Source of the DNA: Acanthosepion esculentum
Lineage: Eukaryota; Mollusca; Cephalopoda; Sepiida; Sepiidae
DNA length: 64,000 nt
Direction: 5' to 3'
Assembly (NCBI GenBank): GCA_964036315.1
Contig: OZ038509.1
Coordinates: 30,396,968-30,460,967 of the forward strand
Positions 40,170 through 51,812 of this stretch are shown here, piece by piece. The notes beneath the pieces were generated by a model, which saw nothing but the letters and a program-made list of their open reading frames with translations, was not told the DNA's origin and did not search any database. Position 1 is the first letter of the stretch. Each line of letters starts with the position of its first letter. Both the position numbers and the translations under genes were made by a program.

Positions 40170-42754
40170 TGAAAATGGTAAAATCAAATGGAATTATAGC
40201 AGATTTTGTTATGTTTCAATTGAAAATGTTACAATCAAATGGAATTATAGGAGATTTTGTTATGTTTCAATTGAAAATGTTAAAATCAAATGGAATTATA
40301 GCAGATTTTGTTATGTTTCAATTGAAAATGGTAAAATCAAATGGAATTATAGCAGATTTTGTTATGTTTCAATTGAAAATGTTACAATCAAATGGAATTA
40401 TAGCAGATTTTGTTATGTTTCAATTGAAAATGTTACAATCAAATGGAATTATAGGAGATTTTGTTATGTTTCAATTGAAAATGTTACAATCAAATGGAAT
40501 TATAGCAGATTTTGTTATGTTTCAATTGAAAATGTTAAAATCAAATGGAATTATAGCAGATTTTGTTATGTTTCAATTGAAAATGGTAAAATCAAATGGA
40601 ATTATAGCAGATTTTGTTATGTTTCAATTGAAAATGGTAAAATTAAATGGAATTATAGCAGATTTTGTTATGTTTCAATTGAAAATATTACAATCAAATG
40701 GAATTATAGGAGATTTTGTTATGTTTCAATTGAAAATGTTAAAATCAAATGGAATTATAGCAGATTTTGTTATGTTTCAATTGAAAATGGTAAAATCAAA
40801 TGGAATTATAGCAGATTTTGTTATGTTTCAATTGAAAATGTTACAATCAAATGGAATTATAGCAGATTTTGTTATGTTTCAATTGAAAATGTTACAATCA
40901 AATGGAATTATAGGAGATTTTGTTATGTTTCAATTGAAAATGTTACAATCAAATGGAATTATAGGAGATTTTGTTATGTTTCAATTGAAAATGTTACAAT
41001 CAAATGGAATTATAGGAGATTTTGTTATGTTTCAATTGAAAATGTTACAATCAAATGGAATTATAGCAGATTTTGTTATGTTTCAATTGAAAATGTTACA
41101 ATCAAATGGAATTATAGGAGATTTTGTTATGTTTCAATTGAAAATGTTAAAATCAAATGGAATTATAGCAGATTTTGTTATGTTTCAATTGAAAATGGTA
41201 AAATCAAATGGAATTATAGCAGATTTTGTTATGTTTCAATTGAAAATGGTAAAATCAAATGGAATTATAGCAGATTTTGTTATGTTTCAATTGAAAATGT
41301 TACAATCAAATGGAATTATAGCAGATTTTGTTATTTTCAATTGAAAATGTTAAAATCAAATGGAATTATAGCAGATTTTGTTATGTTTCAATTGAAAATG
41401 GTAAAATCAAATGGAATTATAGCAGATTTTGTTATGTTTCAATTGAAAATGGTAAAATCAAATGGAATTATAGCAGATTTTGTTATGTTTCAATTGAAAA
41501 TGTTACAATCAAATGGAATTATAGGAGATTTTGTTATGTTTCAATTGAAAATGTTAAAATCAAATGGAATTATAGCAGATTTTGTTATGTTTCAATTGAA
41601 AATGGTAAAATCAAATGGAATTATAGCAGATTTTGTTATGTTTCAATTGAAAATGTTACAATCAAATGGAATTATAGCAGATTTTGTTATGTTTCAATTG
41701 AAAATGTTACAATCAAATGGAATTATAGGAGATTTTGTTATGTTTCAATTGAAAATGTTAGAATCAAATGGAATTATAGCAGATTTTGTTATGTTTCAAT
41801 TGAAAATGTTACAATCAAATGGAATTATAGCAGATTTTGTTATGTTTCAATTGAAAATGTTACAATCAAATGGAATTATAGCAGATTTTGTTATGTTTCA
41901 ATTGAAAATGTTAAAATCAAATGGAATTATAGCAGATTTTGTTATGTTTCAATTGAAAATGGTAAAATCAAATGGAATTATAGCAGATTTTGTTATGTTT
42001 CAATTGAAAATGGTAAAATCAAATGGAATTATAGCAGATTTTGTTATGTTTCAATTGAAAATATTACAATCAAATGGAATTATAGGAGATTTTGTTATGT
42101 TTCAATTGAAAATGTTAAAATCAAATGGAATTATAGCAGATTTTGTTATGTTTCAATTGAAAATGGTAAAATCAAATGGAATTATAGCAGATTTTGTTAT
42201 GTTTCAATTGAAAATGTTACAATCAAATGGAATTATAGCAGATTTTGTTATGTTTCAATTGAAAATGTTACAATCAAATGGAATTATAGGAGATTTTGTT
42301 ATGTTTCAATTGAAAATGTTACAATCAAATGGAATTATAGCAGATTTTGTTATGTTTCAATTGAAAATGTTACAATCAAATGGAATTATAGGAGATTTTG
42401 TTATGTTTCAATTGAAAATGTTACAATCAAATGGAATTATAGGAGATTTTGTTATGTTTCAATTGAAAATGTTACAATCAAATGGAATTATAGCAGATTT
42501 TGTTATGTTTCAATTGAAAATGTTACAATCAAATGGAATTATAAGAGATTTTGTTATGTTTCAATTGAAAATGTTAAAATCAAATGGAATTATAGCAGAT
42601 TTTGTTATGTTTCAATTGAAAATGGTAAAATCAAATGGAATTATAGCAGATTTTGTTATGTTTCAATTGAAAATGGTAAAATCAAATGGAATTATAGCAG
42701 ATTTTGTTATGTTTCAATTGAAAATGTTACAATCAAATGGAATTATAGCAGATT
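40054..42754 (+). repeat. Paired 25-mer and 28-mer core segments
   Basis: The segments 40,054-41,327 (25 units, 1,274 bp) and 41,328-42,754 (28 units, 1,427 bp) share a unit order for most of their length. Each has a private ATATTACAATC unit (40,681 and 42,057). Copy 2 has two extra units before that marker and one extra after it, plus TTAGAATC near 41,758 and GGAATTATAAGAG near 42,540. Copy 1 has GGTAAAATTAAATGG near 40,637. This is a clear case of whole-unit indels between sister HOR copies. Confidence 0.85.
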
Positions 42755-44537
42755 TTGTTATTTTCAATTGAAAATGTTAAAATCAAATGGAATTATAGCA
42801 GATTTTGTTATGTTTCAATTGAAAATGTTAAAATCAAATGGAATTATAGCAGATTTTGTTATGTTTCAATTGAAAATGGTAAAATCAAATGGAATTATAG
42901 CAGATTTTGTTATGTTTCAATTGAAAATGTTACAATCAAATGGAATTTTAGCAGATTTTGTTATGTTTCAATTGAAAATGTTAAAATCAAATGGAATTAT
43001 AGAAGATTTTGTTATGTTTCAATTGAAAATGGTAAAATCAAATGGAATTATAGCAGATTTTGTTATGTTTCAATTGAAAATGTTACAATCAAATGGAATT
43101 ATAGCAGATTTTGTTATGTTTCAATTCAAAATGTTACAATCAAATGGAATTATAGGAGATTTTGTTATGTTTCAATTGAAAATGTTACAATCAAATGGAA
43201 TTATAGCAGATTTTGTTATGTTTCAATTGAAAATGTTACAATCAAATGGAATTATAGGAGATTTTGTTATGTTTCAATTGAAAATGTTACAATCAAATGG
43301 AATTATAGCAGATTTTGTTATTTTCAATTGAAAATGTTAAAATCAAATGGAATTATAGCAGATTTTGTTATGTTTCAATTGAAAATGGTAAAATCAAATG
43401 GAATTATAGCAGATTTTGTTATGTTTCAATTGAAAATGTTACAATCAAATGGAATTATAGGAGATTTTGTTATGTTTCAATTGAAAATGTTACAATCAAA
43501 TGGAATTATAGCAGATTTTGTTATGTTTCAATTGAAAATGTTACAATCAAATGGAATTATAGGAGATTTTGTTATGTTTCAATTGAAAATGTTACAATCA
43601 AATGGAATTATAGGAGATTTTGTTATGTTTCAATTGAAAATGTTACAATCAAATGGAATTATAGCAGATTTTGTTATGTTTCAATTGAAAATGTTACAAT
43701 CAAATGGAATTATAGCAGATTTTGTTATGTTTCAATTGAAAATGTTAAAATCAAATGGAATTATAGCAGATTTTGTTATGTTTCAATTGAAAATGGTAAA
43801 ATCAAATGGAATTATAGCAGATTTTGTTATGTTTCAATTGAAAATGGTAAAATCAAATGGAATTATAGCAGATTTTGTTATGTTTCAATTGAAAATGGTA
43901 AAATCAAATGGAATTATAGCAGATTTTGTTATGTTTCAATTGAAAATGGTAAAATCAAATGGAATTATAGCAGATTTTGTTATGTTTCAATTGAAAATGT
44001 TACAATCAAATGGAATTATAGCAGATTTTGTTATGTTTCAATTGAAAATGTTACAATCAAATGGAATTATAGGAGATTTTGTTATGTTTCAATTGAAAAT
44101 GTTACAATCAAATGGAATTATAGCAGATTTTGTTATGTTTCAATTGAAAATGTTACAATCAAATGGAATTATAGGAGATTTTGTTATGTTTCAATTGAAA
44201 ATGTTACAATCAAATGGAATTATAGGAGATTTTGTTATGTTTCAATTGAAAATGTTACAATCAAATGGAATTATAGCAGATTTTGTTATGTTTCAATTGA
44301 AAATGTTACAATCAAATGGAATTATAGGAGATTTTGTTATGTTTCAATTGAAAATGTTAAAATCAAATGGAATTATAGCAGATTTTGTTATGTTTCAATT
44401 GAAAATGGTAAAATCAAATGGAATTATAGCAGATTTTGTTATGTTTCAATTGAAAATGGTAAAATCAAATGGAATTATAGCAGATTTTGTTATGTTTCAA
44501 TTGAAAATGTTACAATCAAATGGAATTATAGCAGATT
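42755..44537 (+). repeat. Core segments of 11 and 24 units
   Basis: The 560-bp segment from 42,755 has ATTTTAGC near 42,950, GAAGATTTTG near 43,001 and a TTTCAATTCAAAATG core change near 43,124. The 1,223-bp segment from 43,315 contains four successive GGTAAAATC units (about 43,790-43,990), the longest such run I saw. Its order (GGAG, GCAG, GGAG, GGAG, GCAG, GCAG, plain units, GGTAAAATC units) recurs in zone D at about 49,924-51,034 and 52,068-52,660. Confidence 0.82.
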
Positions 44538-46873
44538 TTGTTATTTTCAATTGAAAATGTTAAAATCAAATGGAATTATAGCAGATTTTGGTATGTTTCA
44601 ATTGAAAATGTTAAAATCAAATGGAATTATAGCAGATTTTGTTATGTTTCAATTGAAAATGGTAAAATCAAATGGAATTATAGCAGATTTTGTTATGTTT
44701 CAATTGAAAATGGTAAAATCAAATGGAATTATAGCAGATTTTGTTATGTTTCAATTGAAAATGTTACAATCAAATGGAATTTTAGCAGATTTTGTTATGT
44801 TTCAATTGAAAATGTTAAAATCAAATGGAATTATAGCAGATTTTGTTATGTTTCAATTGAAAATGTTACAATCAAATTGAATTATAGGAGATTTTGTTAT
44901 GTTTCAATTGAAAATGTTACAATCAAATGGAATTATAGCAGATTTTGTTATGTTTCAATTGAAAATGTTACAATCAAATGGAATTATAGGAGATTTTGTT
45001 ATGTTTCAATTGAAAATGTTAGAATCAAATGGAATTATAGCAGATTTGTTATTTTCAATTGAAAATGTTACAATCAAATGGAATTATAGCAGATTTTGTT
45101 ATTTTCAATTGAAAATTTTTAAATCAAATGGAATTATAGCAGATTTTGTTATGTTTCAATTGAAAATGTTAAAATCAAATGGAATTATAGCAGATTTTGT
45201 TATGTTTCAATTGAAAATGGTAAAATCAAATGGAATTATAGCAGATTTTGTTATGTTTCAATTGAAAATGTTACAATCAAATGGAATTTTAGCAGATTTT
45301 GTTATTTTCAATTGAAAATGTTAAAATCAAATGGAATTATAGCAGATTTTGTTATTTTTCAATTGAAAATGTTAAAATCAAATGGAATTATAGCAGATTT
45401 TGTTATGTTTCAATTGAAAATGTTACAATCAAATGGAATTATAGGAGATTTTGTTATGTTTCAATTGAAAATGTTAAAATCAAATGGAATTATAGCAGAT
45501 TTTGTTATGTTTCAATTGAAAATGTTACAATCAAATGGAATTATAGGAGATTTTGTTATGTTTCAATTGAAAATGTTACAATCAAATGGAATTATAGCAG
45601 ATTTGTTATTTTCAATTGAAAATGTTACAATCAAATGGAATTATAGAAGATTTTGTTATTTTCAATTGAAAATTTTTAAATCAAATGGAATTATAGCAGA
45701 TTTTGTTATGTTTCAATTGAAAATGTTAAAATCAAATGGAATTATAGCAGATTTTGTTATGTTTCAATTGAAAATGGTAAAATCAAATGGAATTATAGCA
45801 GATTTTGTTATGTTTCAATTGAAAATGTTACAATCAAATGGAATTTTAGCAGATTTTGTTATTTTCAATTGAAAATGTTAAAATCAAATGGAATTATAGC
45901 AGATTTTGTTATTTTCAATTGAAAATTTTTAAATCAAATGGAATTATAGCAGATTTTGTTATGTTTGAATTGAAAATGTTAAAATCAAATGCAATTATAG
46001 CAGATTTTGTTATTTTTCAATTGAAAATGTTACAATCAAATGGAATTATAGCAGATTTTGTTATTTTCAATTGAAATTTTTTAAATCAAATGGAATTATA
46101 GCAGATTTTATTATGTTTCAATTGAAAATGTTAAAATCAAATGGAATTATAGCAGATTTTCTTATATTTCAATTGAAAATGTTACAATCAAATGGAATTA
46201 TAGCAGATTTTGTTATTTTCAATTGAAAATTTTTAAATCAAATGGAATTATAGCAGATTTTGTTATGTTTCAATTGAAAATGTTAAAATCAAATGGAATT
46301 ATAGCAGATTTTGTTATGTTTCAATTGAAAATGTTACAATCAAATGGAATTATAGCAGATTTTGTTATTTTCAATTGAAAATATTTAAATCAAATGGAAT
46401 TATAGCAGATTTTGTTACGTTTCAATTGAAAATGTTAAAATCAAATGGAATTATAGCAGATTTTGTTATGTTTCAATTGAAAATGTTAAAATCAAATGGA
46501 ATTATAGGAGATTTTGTTATGTTTCAATTGAAAATGTTAAAATCAAATGGAATTATAGCAGATTTTGTTATGTTTCAATTGAAAATGTTAAAATCAAATG
46601 GAAATATAGCAGATTTTGTTATGTTTCAATTGAAAATGTTACAATCAAATGGAATTATAGCAGATTTTGTTATATTCAATTGAAAATTTTAAAATCAAAT
46701 GGAATTATAGCAGATTTTGTTATGTTTCAATTGAAAATGTTACAATCAAATGGAATTATAAGAGATTTTGTTATGTTTCAATTGAAAATGTTACAATCAA
46801 ATGGAATTATAGCAGATTTTGTTATGTTTCAATTGAAAATGTTACAATCAAATGGAATTATAGCAGATTTTGT
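44235..46873 (+). repeat. 2,942-bp-offset duplication, copy 1
   Basis: This matches about 47,177-49,815. Shared marks are GATTTTGGTATG near 44,588/47,530, TCAAATTGAATTATAGGAG near 44,873/47,815, TTAGAATC near 45,019/47,961, the 49-bp GATTTG units near 45,043/47,985 and 45,600/48,542, GGAATTATAGAAG near 45,641/48,583, TTATGTTTGAATTG near 45,961/48,903, AAATGCAATTATAG near 45,988/48,930, GTTACGTTTC near 46,416/49,358 and AATTTTAAAATC near 46,685/49,627. I saw no difference in the markers compared. The block joins core-like units to the TTTGAATTG haplotype. Confidence 0.88.
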
Positions 46874-47176
46874 TATTTTCAATTGAAAATTTTTAAATCA
46901 AATGGAATTATAGCAGATTTTGTTATGTTTCATTTGAAAATGTTAAAATCAAATGGAATTATAGCAGATTTTGTTATATTTCAATTGAAAATGTTACAAT
47001 CAAATGGAATTATAGCAGATTTTGTTATTTTCAATTGAAAATTTTTAAATCAAATGGAATTATAGCAGATTTTGTTATGTTTCAATTGAAAATGTTACAA
47101 TCAAATGGAATTATAGCAGATTTTCTTATGTTTCAATTGAAAATGTTACAATCAAATGGAATTATAGGAGATTTTG

Positions 47177-49815
47177 TTATGTTTCAATTGAAAATGTTAC
47201 AATCAAATGGAATTATAGCAGATTTTGTTATGTTTCAATTGAAAATGTTACAATCAAATGGAATTATAGGAGATTTTGTTATGTTTCAATTGAAAATGTT
47301 AAAATCAAATGGAATTATAGCAGATTTTGTTATGTTTCAATTGAAAATGGTAAAATCAAATGGAATTATAGCAGATTTTGTTATGTTTCAATTGAAAATG
47401 GTAAAATCAAATGGAATTATAGCAGATTTTGTTATGTTTCAATTGAAAATGTTACAATCAAATGGAATTATAGCAGATTTTGTTATTTTCAATTGAAAAT
47501 GTTAAAATCAAATGGAATTATAGCAGATTTTGGTATGTTTCAATTGAAAATGTTAAAATCAAATGGAATTATAGCAGATTTTGTTATGTTTCAATTGAAA
47601 ATGGTAAAATCAAATGGAATTATAGCAGATTTTGTTATGTTTCAATTGAAAATGGTAAAATCAAATGGAATTATAGCAGATTTTGTTATGTTTCAATTGA
47701 AAATGTTACAATCAAATGGAATTTTAGCAGATTTTGTTATGTTTCAATTGAAAATGTTAAAATCAAATGGAATTATAGCAGATTTTGTTATGTTTCAATT
47801 GAAAATGTTACAATCAAATTGAATTATAGGAGATTTTGTTATGTTTCAATTGAAAATGTTACAATCAAATGGAATTATAGCAGATTTTGTTATGTTTCAA
47901 TTGAAAATGTTACAATCAAATGGAATTATAGGAGATTTTGTTATGTTTCAATTGAAAATGTTAGAATCAAATGGAATTATAGCAGATTTGTTATTTTCAA
48001 TTGAAAATGTTACAATCAAATGGAATTATAGCAGATTTTGTTATTTTCAATTGAAAATTTTTAAATCAAATGGAATTATAGCAGATTTTGTTATGTTTCA
48101 ATTGAAAATGTTAAAATCAAATGGAATTATAGCAGATTTTGTTATGTTTCAATTGAAAATGGTAAAATCAAATGGAATTATAGCAGATTTTGTTATGTTT
48201 CAATTGAAAATGTTACAATCAAATGGAATTTTAGCAGATTTTGTTATTTTCAATTGAAAATGTTAAAATCAAATGGAATTATAGCAGATTTTGTTATTTT
48301 TCAATTGAAAATGTTAAAATCAAATGGAATTATAGCAGATTTTGTTATGTTTCAATTGAAAATGTTACAATCAAATGGAATTATAGGAGATTTTGTTATG
48401 TTTCAATTGAAAATGTTAAAATCAAATGGAATTATAGCAGATTTTGTTATGTTTCAATTGAAAATGTTACAATCAAATGGAATTATAGGAGATTTTGTTA
48501 TGTTTCAATTGAAAATGTTACAATCAAATGGAATTATAGCAGATTTGTTATTTTCAATTGAAAATGTTACAATCAAATGGAATTATAGAAGATTTTGTTA
48601 TTTTCAATTGAAAATTTTTAAATCAAATGGAATTATAGCAGATTTTGTTATGTTTCAATTGAAAATGTTAAAATCAAATGGAATTATAGCAGATTTTGTT
48701 ATGTTTCAATTGAAAATGGTAAAATCAAATGGAATTATAGCAGATTTTGTTATGTTTCAATTGAAAATGTTACAATCAAATGGAATTTTAGCAGATTTTG
48801 TTATTTTCAATTGAAAATGTTAAAATCAAATGGAATTATAGCAGATTTTGTTATTTTCAATTGAAAATTTTTAAATCAAATGGAATTATAGCAGATTTTG
48901 TTATGTTTGAATTGAAAATGTTAAAATCAAATGCAATTATAGCAGATTTTGTTATTTTTCAATTGAAAATGTTACAATCAAATGGAATTATAGCAGATTT
49001 TGTTATTTTCAATTGAAATTTTTTAAATCAAATGGAATTATAGCAGATTTTATTATGTTTCAATTGAAAATGTTAAAATCAAATGGAATTATAGCAGATT
49101 TTCTTATATTTCAATTGAAAATGTTACAATCAAATGGAATTATAGCAGATTTTGTTATTTTCAATTGAAAATTTTTAAATCAAATGGAATTATAGCAGAT
49201 TTTGTTATGTTTCAATTGAAAATGTTAAAATCAAATGGAATTATAGCAGATTTTGTTATGTTTCAATTGAAAATGTTACAATCAAATGGAATTATAGCAG
49301 ATTTTGTTATTTTCAATTGAAAATATTTAAATCAAATGGAATTATAGCAGATTTTGTTACGTTTCAATTGAAAATGTTAAAATCAAATGGAATTATAGCA
49401 GATTTTGTTATGTTTCAATTGAAAATGTTAAAATCAAATGGAATTATAGGAGATTTTGTTATGTTTCAATTGAAAATGTTAAAATCAAATGGAATTATAG
49501 CAGATTTTGTTATGTTTCAATTGAAAATGTTAAAATCAAATGGAAATATAGCAGATTTTGTTATGTTTCAATTGAAAATGTTACAATCAAATGGAATTAT
49601 AGCAGATTTTGTTATATTCAATTGAAAATTTTAAAATCAAATGGAATTATAGCAGATTTTGTTATGTTTCAATTGAAAATGTTACAATCAAATGGAATTA
49701 TAAGAGATTTTGTTATGTTTCAATTGAAAATGTTACAATCAAATGGAATTATAGCAGATTTTGTTATGTTTCAATTGAAAATGTTACAATCAAATGGAAT
49801 TATAGCAGATTTTGT
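47177..49815 (+). repeat. 2,942-bp-offset duplication, copy 2
   Basis: This is the second copy of 44,235-46,873 with the same order of markers. The stretch between them (46,873-47,177) is a short mosaic with a CATTTGAAA unit near 46,931 and a GATTTTCTTATG unit near 47,123. After 49,815 this copy continues into another AATTTTAAAATC segment, whereas copy 1 continues into ATTTTTAAATC units. Confidence 0.88.
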
Positions 49816-50027
49816 TATATTCAATTGAAAATTTTAAAATCAAATGGAATTATAGCAGATTTTGTTATGTTTCAATTGAAAATGTTACAATCAAATGGAA
49901 TTATAAGAGATTTTGTTATGTTTCAATTGAAAATGTTACAATCAAATGGAATTATAGGAGATTTTGTTATGTTTCAATTGAAAATGTTACAATCAAATGG
50001 AATTATAGCAGATTTTGTTATGTTTCA
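49622..50027 (+). repeat. 203-bp four-unit tandem pair
   Basis: The segment starting with AATTTTAAAATC at about 49,622 is repeated at about 49,825. Both begin with this junction, then a GGAATTATAAGAG unit (about 49,700 and 49,903). In the first copy the next units are GCAG and GCAG with a TTATATTCAATTG end. The second copy changes to GGAG and runs into a zone C-like segment. The spacing of 203 bp equals three 51-bp units plus one 50-bp unit. Confidence 0.82.
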
Positions 50028-51034
50028 ATTGAAAATGTTACAATCAAATGGAATTATAGGAGATTTTGTTATGTTTCAATTGAAAATGTTACAATCAAAT
50101 GGAATTATAGGAGATTTTGTTATGTTTCAATTGAAAATGTTACAATCAAATGGAATTATAGCAGATTTTGTTATGTTTCAATTGAAAATGTTACAATCAA
50201 ATGGAATTATAGCAGATTTTGTTATGTTTCAATTGAAAATGTTAAAATCAAATGGAATTATAGCAGATTTTGTTATGTTTCAATTGAAAATGTTAAAATC
50301 AAATGGAATTATAGCAGATTTTGTTATGTTTCAATTGAAAATGGTAAAATCAAATGGAATTATAGCAGATTTTGTTATGTTTCAATTGAAAATGGTAAAA
50401 TCAAATGGAATTATAGCAGATTTTGTTATGTTTCAATTGAAAATGGTAAAATCAAATGGAATTATAGCAGATTTTGTTATGTTTCAATTGAAAATGTTAC
50501 AATCAAATGGAATTATAGCAGATTTTGTTATGTTTCAATTGAAAATGTTACAATCAAATGGAATTATAGGAGATTTTGTTATGTTTCAATTGAAAATGTT
50601 ACAATCAAATGGAATTATAGCAGATTTTGTTATGTTTCAATTGAAAATGTTACAATCAAATGGAATTATAGGAGATTTTGTTATGTTTCAATTGAAAATG
50701 TTACAATCAAATGGAATTATAGGAGATTTTGTTATGTTTCAATTGAAAATGTTACAATCAAATGGAATTATAGGAGATTTTGTTATGTTTCAATTGAAAA
50801 TGTTACAATCAAATGGAATTATAGGAGATTTTGTTATGTTTCAATTGAAAATGTTAAAATCAAATGGAATTATAGCAGATTTTGTTATGTTTCAATTGAA
50901 AATGGTAAAATCAAATGGAATTATAGCAGATTTTGTTATGTTTCAATTGAAAATGGTAAAATCAAATGGAATTATAGCAGATTTTGTTATGTTTCAATTG
51001 AAAATGTTACAATCAAATGGAATTATAGCAGATT
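49924..51034 (+). repeat. Zone C-like segment inside zone D
   Basis: The unit order closely follows the 43,315-44,537 core segment, with two plain and three GGTAAAATC units (from 50,241) instead of one and four, and four successive TTACAATC/GGAG units near 50,660-50,870. A second version of its first half lies at about 52,068-52,660 (offset about 2,136 bp at the plain-unit pair, 50,241/52,377). Confidence 0.8.
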
Positions 51035-51812
51035 TTGTTATTTTCAATTGAAAATGTTAAAATCAAATGGAATTATAGCAGATTTTGTTATGTTTCAATT
51101 GAAAATGTTAAAATCAAATGGAATTATAGCAGATTTTGTTATGTTTCAATTGAAAATGGTAAAATCAAATGGAATTATAGCAGATTTTGTTATGTTTCAA
51201 TTGAAAATGGTAAAATCAAATGGAATTATAGCAGATTTTGTTATGTTTCAATTGAAAATGTTACAATCAAATGGAATTTTAGCAGATTTTGTTATGTTTC
51301 AATTGAAAATGTTAAAATCAAATGGAATTATAGCAGATTTTGTTATGTTTCAATTGAAAATGTTACAATCAAATTGAATTATAGGAGATTTTGTTATGTT
51401 TCAATTGAAAATGTTACAATCAAATGGAATTATAGCAGATTTTGTTATGTTTCAATTGAAAATGTTACAATCAAATGGAATTATAGGAGATTTTGTTATG
51501 TTTCAATTGAAAATGTTAGAATCAAATGGAATTATAGCAGATTTGTTATTTTCAATTGAAAATGTTACAATCAAATGGAATTATAGCAGATTTTGTTATT
51601 TTCAATTGAAAATTTTTAAATCAAATGGAATTATAGCAGATTTTGTTATGTTTCAATTGAAAATGTTAAAATCAAATGGAATTATAGCAGATTTTGTTAT
51701 GTTTCAATTGAAAATGGTAAAATCAAATGGAATTATAGCAGATTTTGTTATGTTTCAATTGAAAATGTTACAATCAAATGGAATTTTAGCAGATTTTGTT
51801 ATTTTCTATTGA
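50835..51812 (+). repeat. Third copy of the 47.3-48.3 kb block (offset 3,555)
   Basis: This matches about 47,280-48,257 at an offset of 3,555 bp: TCAAATTGAATTATAGGAG near 51,370, TTAGAATC near 51,516, the 49-bp GATTTG unit near 51,540 and the ATTTTAGC end near 51,785. It has GATTTTGTTATG near 51,085, where the two earlier copies have GATTTTGGTATG. It ends in a private TTTTCTATTGAAAATG junction near 51,803, which destroys the palindromic core. Confidence 0.84.

Larger units (their letters stand above)
37375..44537 (+). repeat. Homogeneous core of pure 51-bp units cut by single 50-bp units
   Basis: Almost every unit here is exactly 51 bp and drawn from five types: plain, GGTAAAATC, TTACAATC/GCAG, TTACAATC/GGAG and a terminal 50-bp unit. 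Reading from the TTG-containing junctions, segments start at 37,714, 37,917, 38,630, 38,782, 39,138, 39,341, 40,054, 41,328, 42,755, 43,315 and 44,538. Their lengths are 203, 713, 152, 356, 203, 713, 1,274, 1,427, 560 and 1,223 bp, each exactly 51n-1. Each segment begins with a plain unit followed by GGTAAAATC, another plain unit or TTACAATC, and ends with TTACAATC/GCAG lacking one base. The ATTTTTAAATC subtype is absent. Long unbroken forward frames (up to 905 codons at 40,054-42,771) arise here for this reason and are not genes. Confidence 0.9.

Noticed and set aside
40054..44880. Long forward open frames (905, 667, 599 and 521 codons) as repeat-protein genes
   Set aside because: They are pure translations of the 51-bp unit, overlap each other in two frames, start at TTG within the repeat and end at 50-bp units. 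The variation shows no codon-position bias, and no non-repeat N- or C-terminal domain exists.
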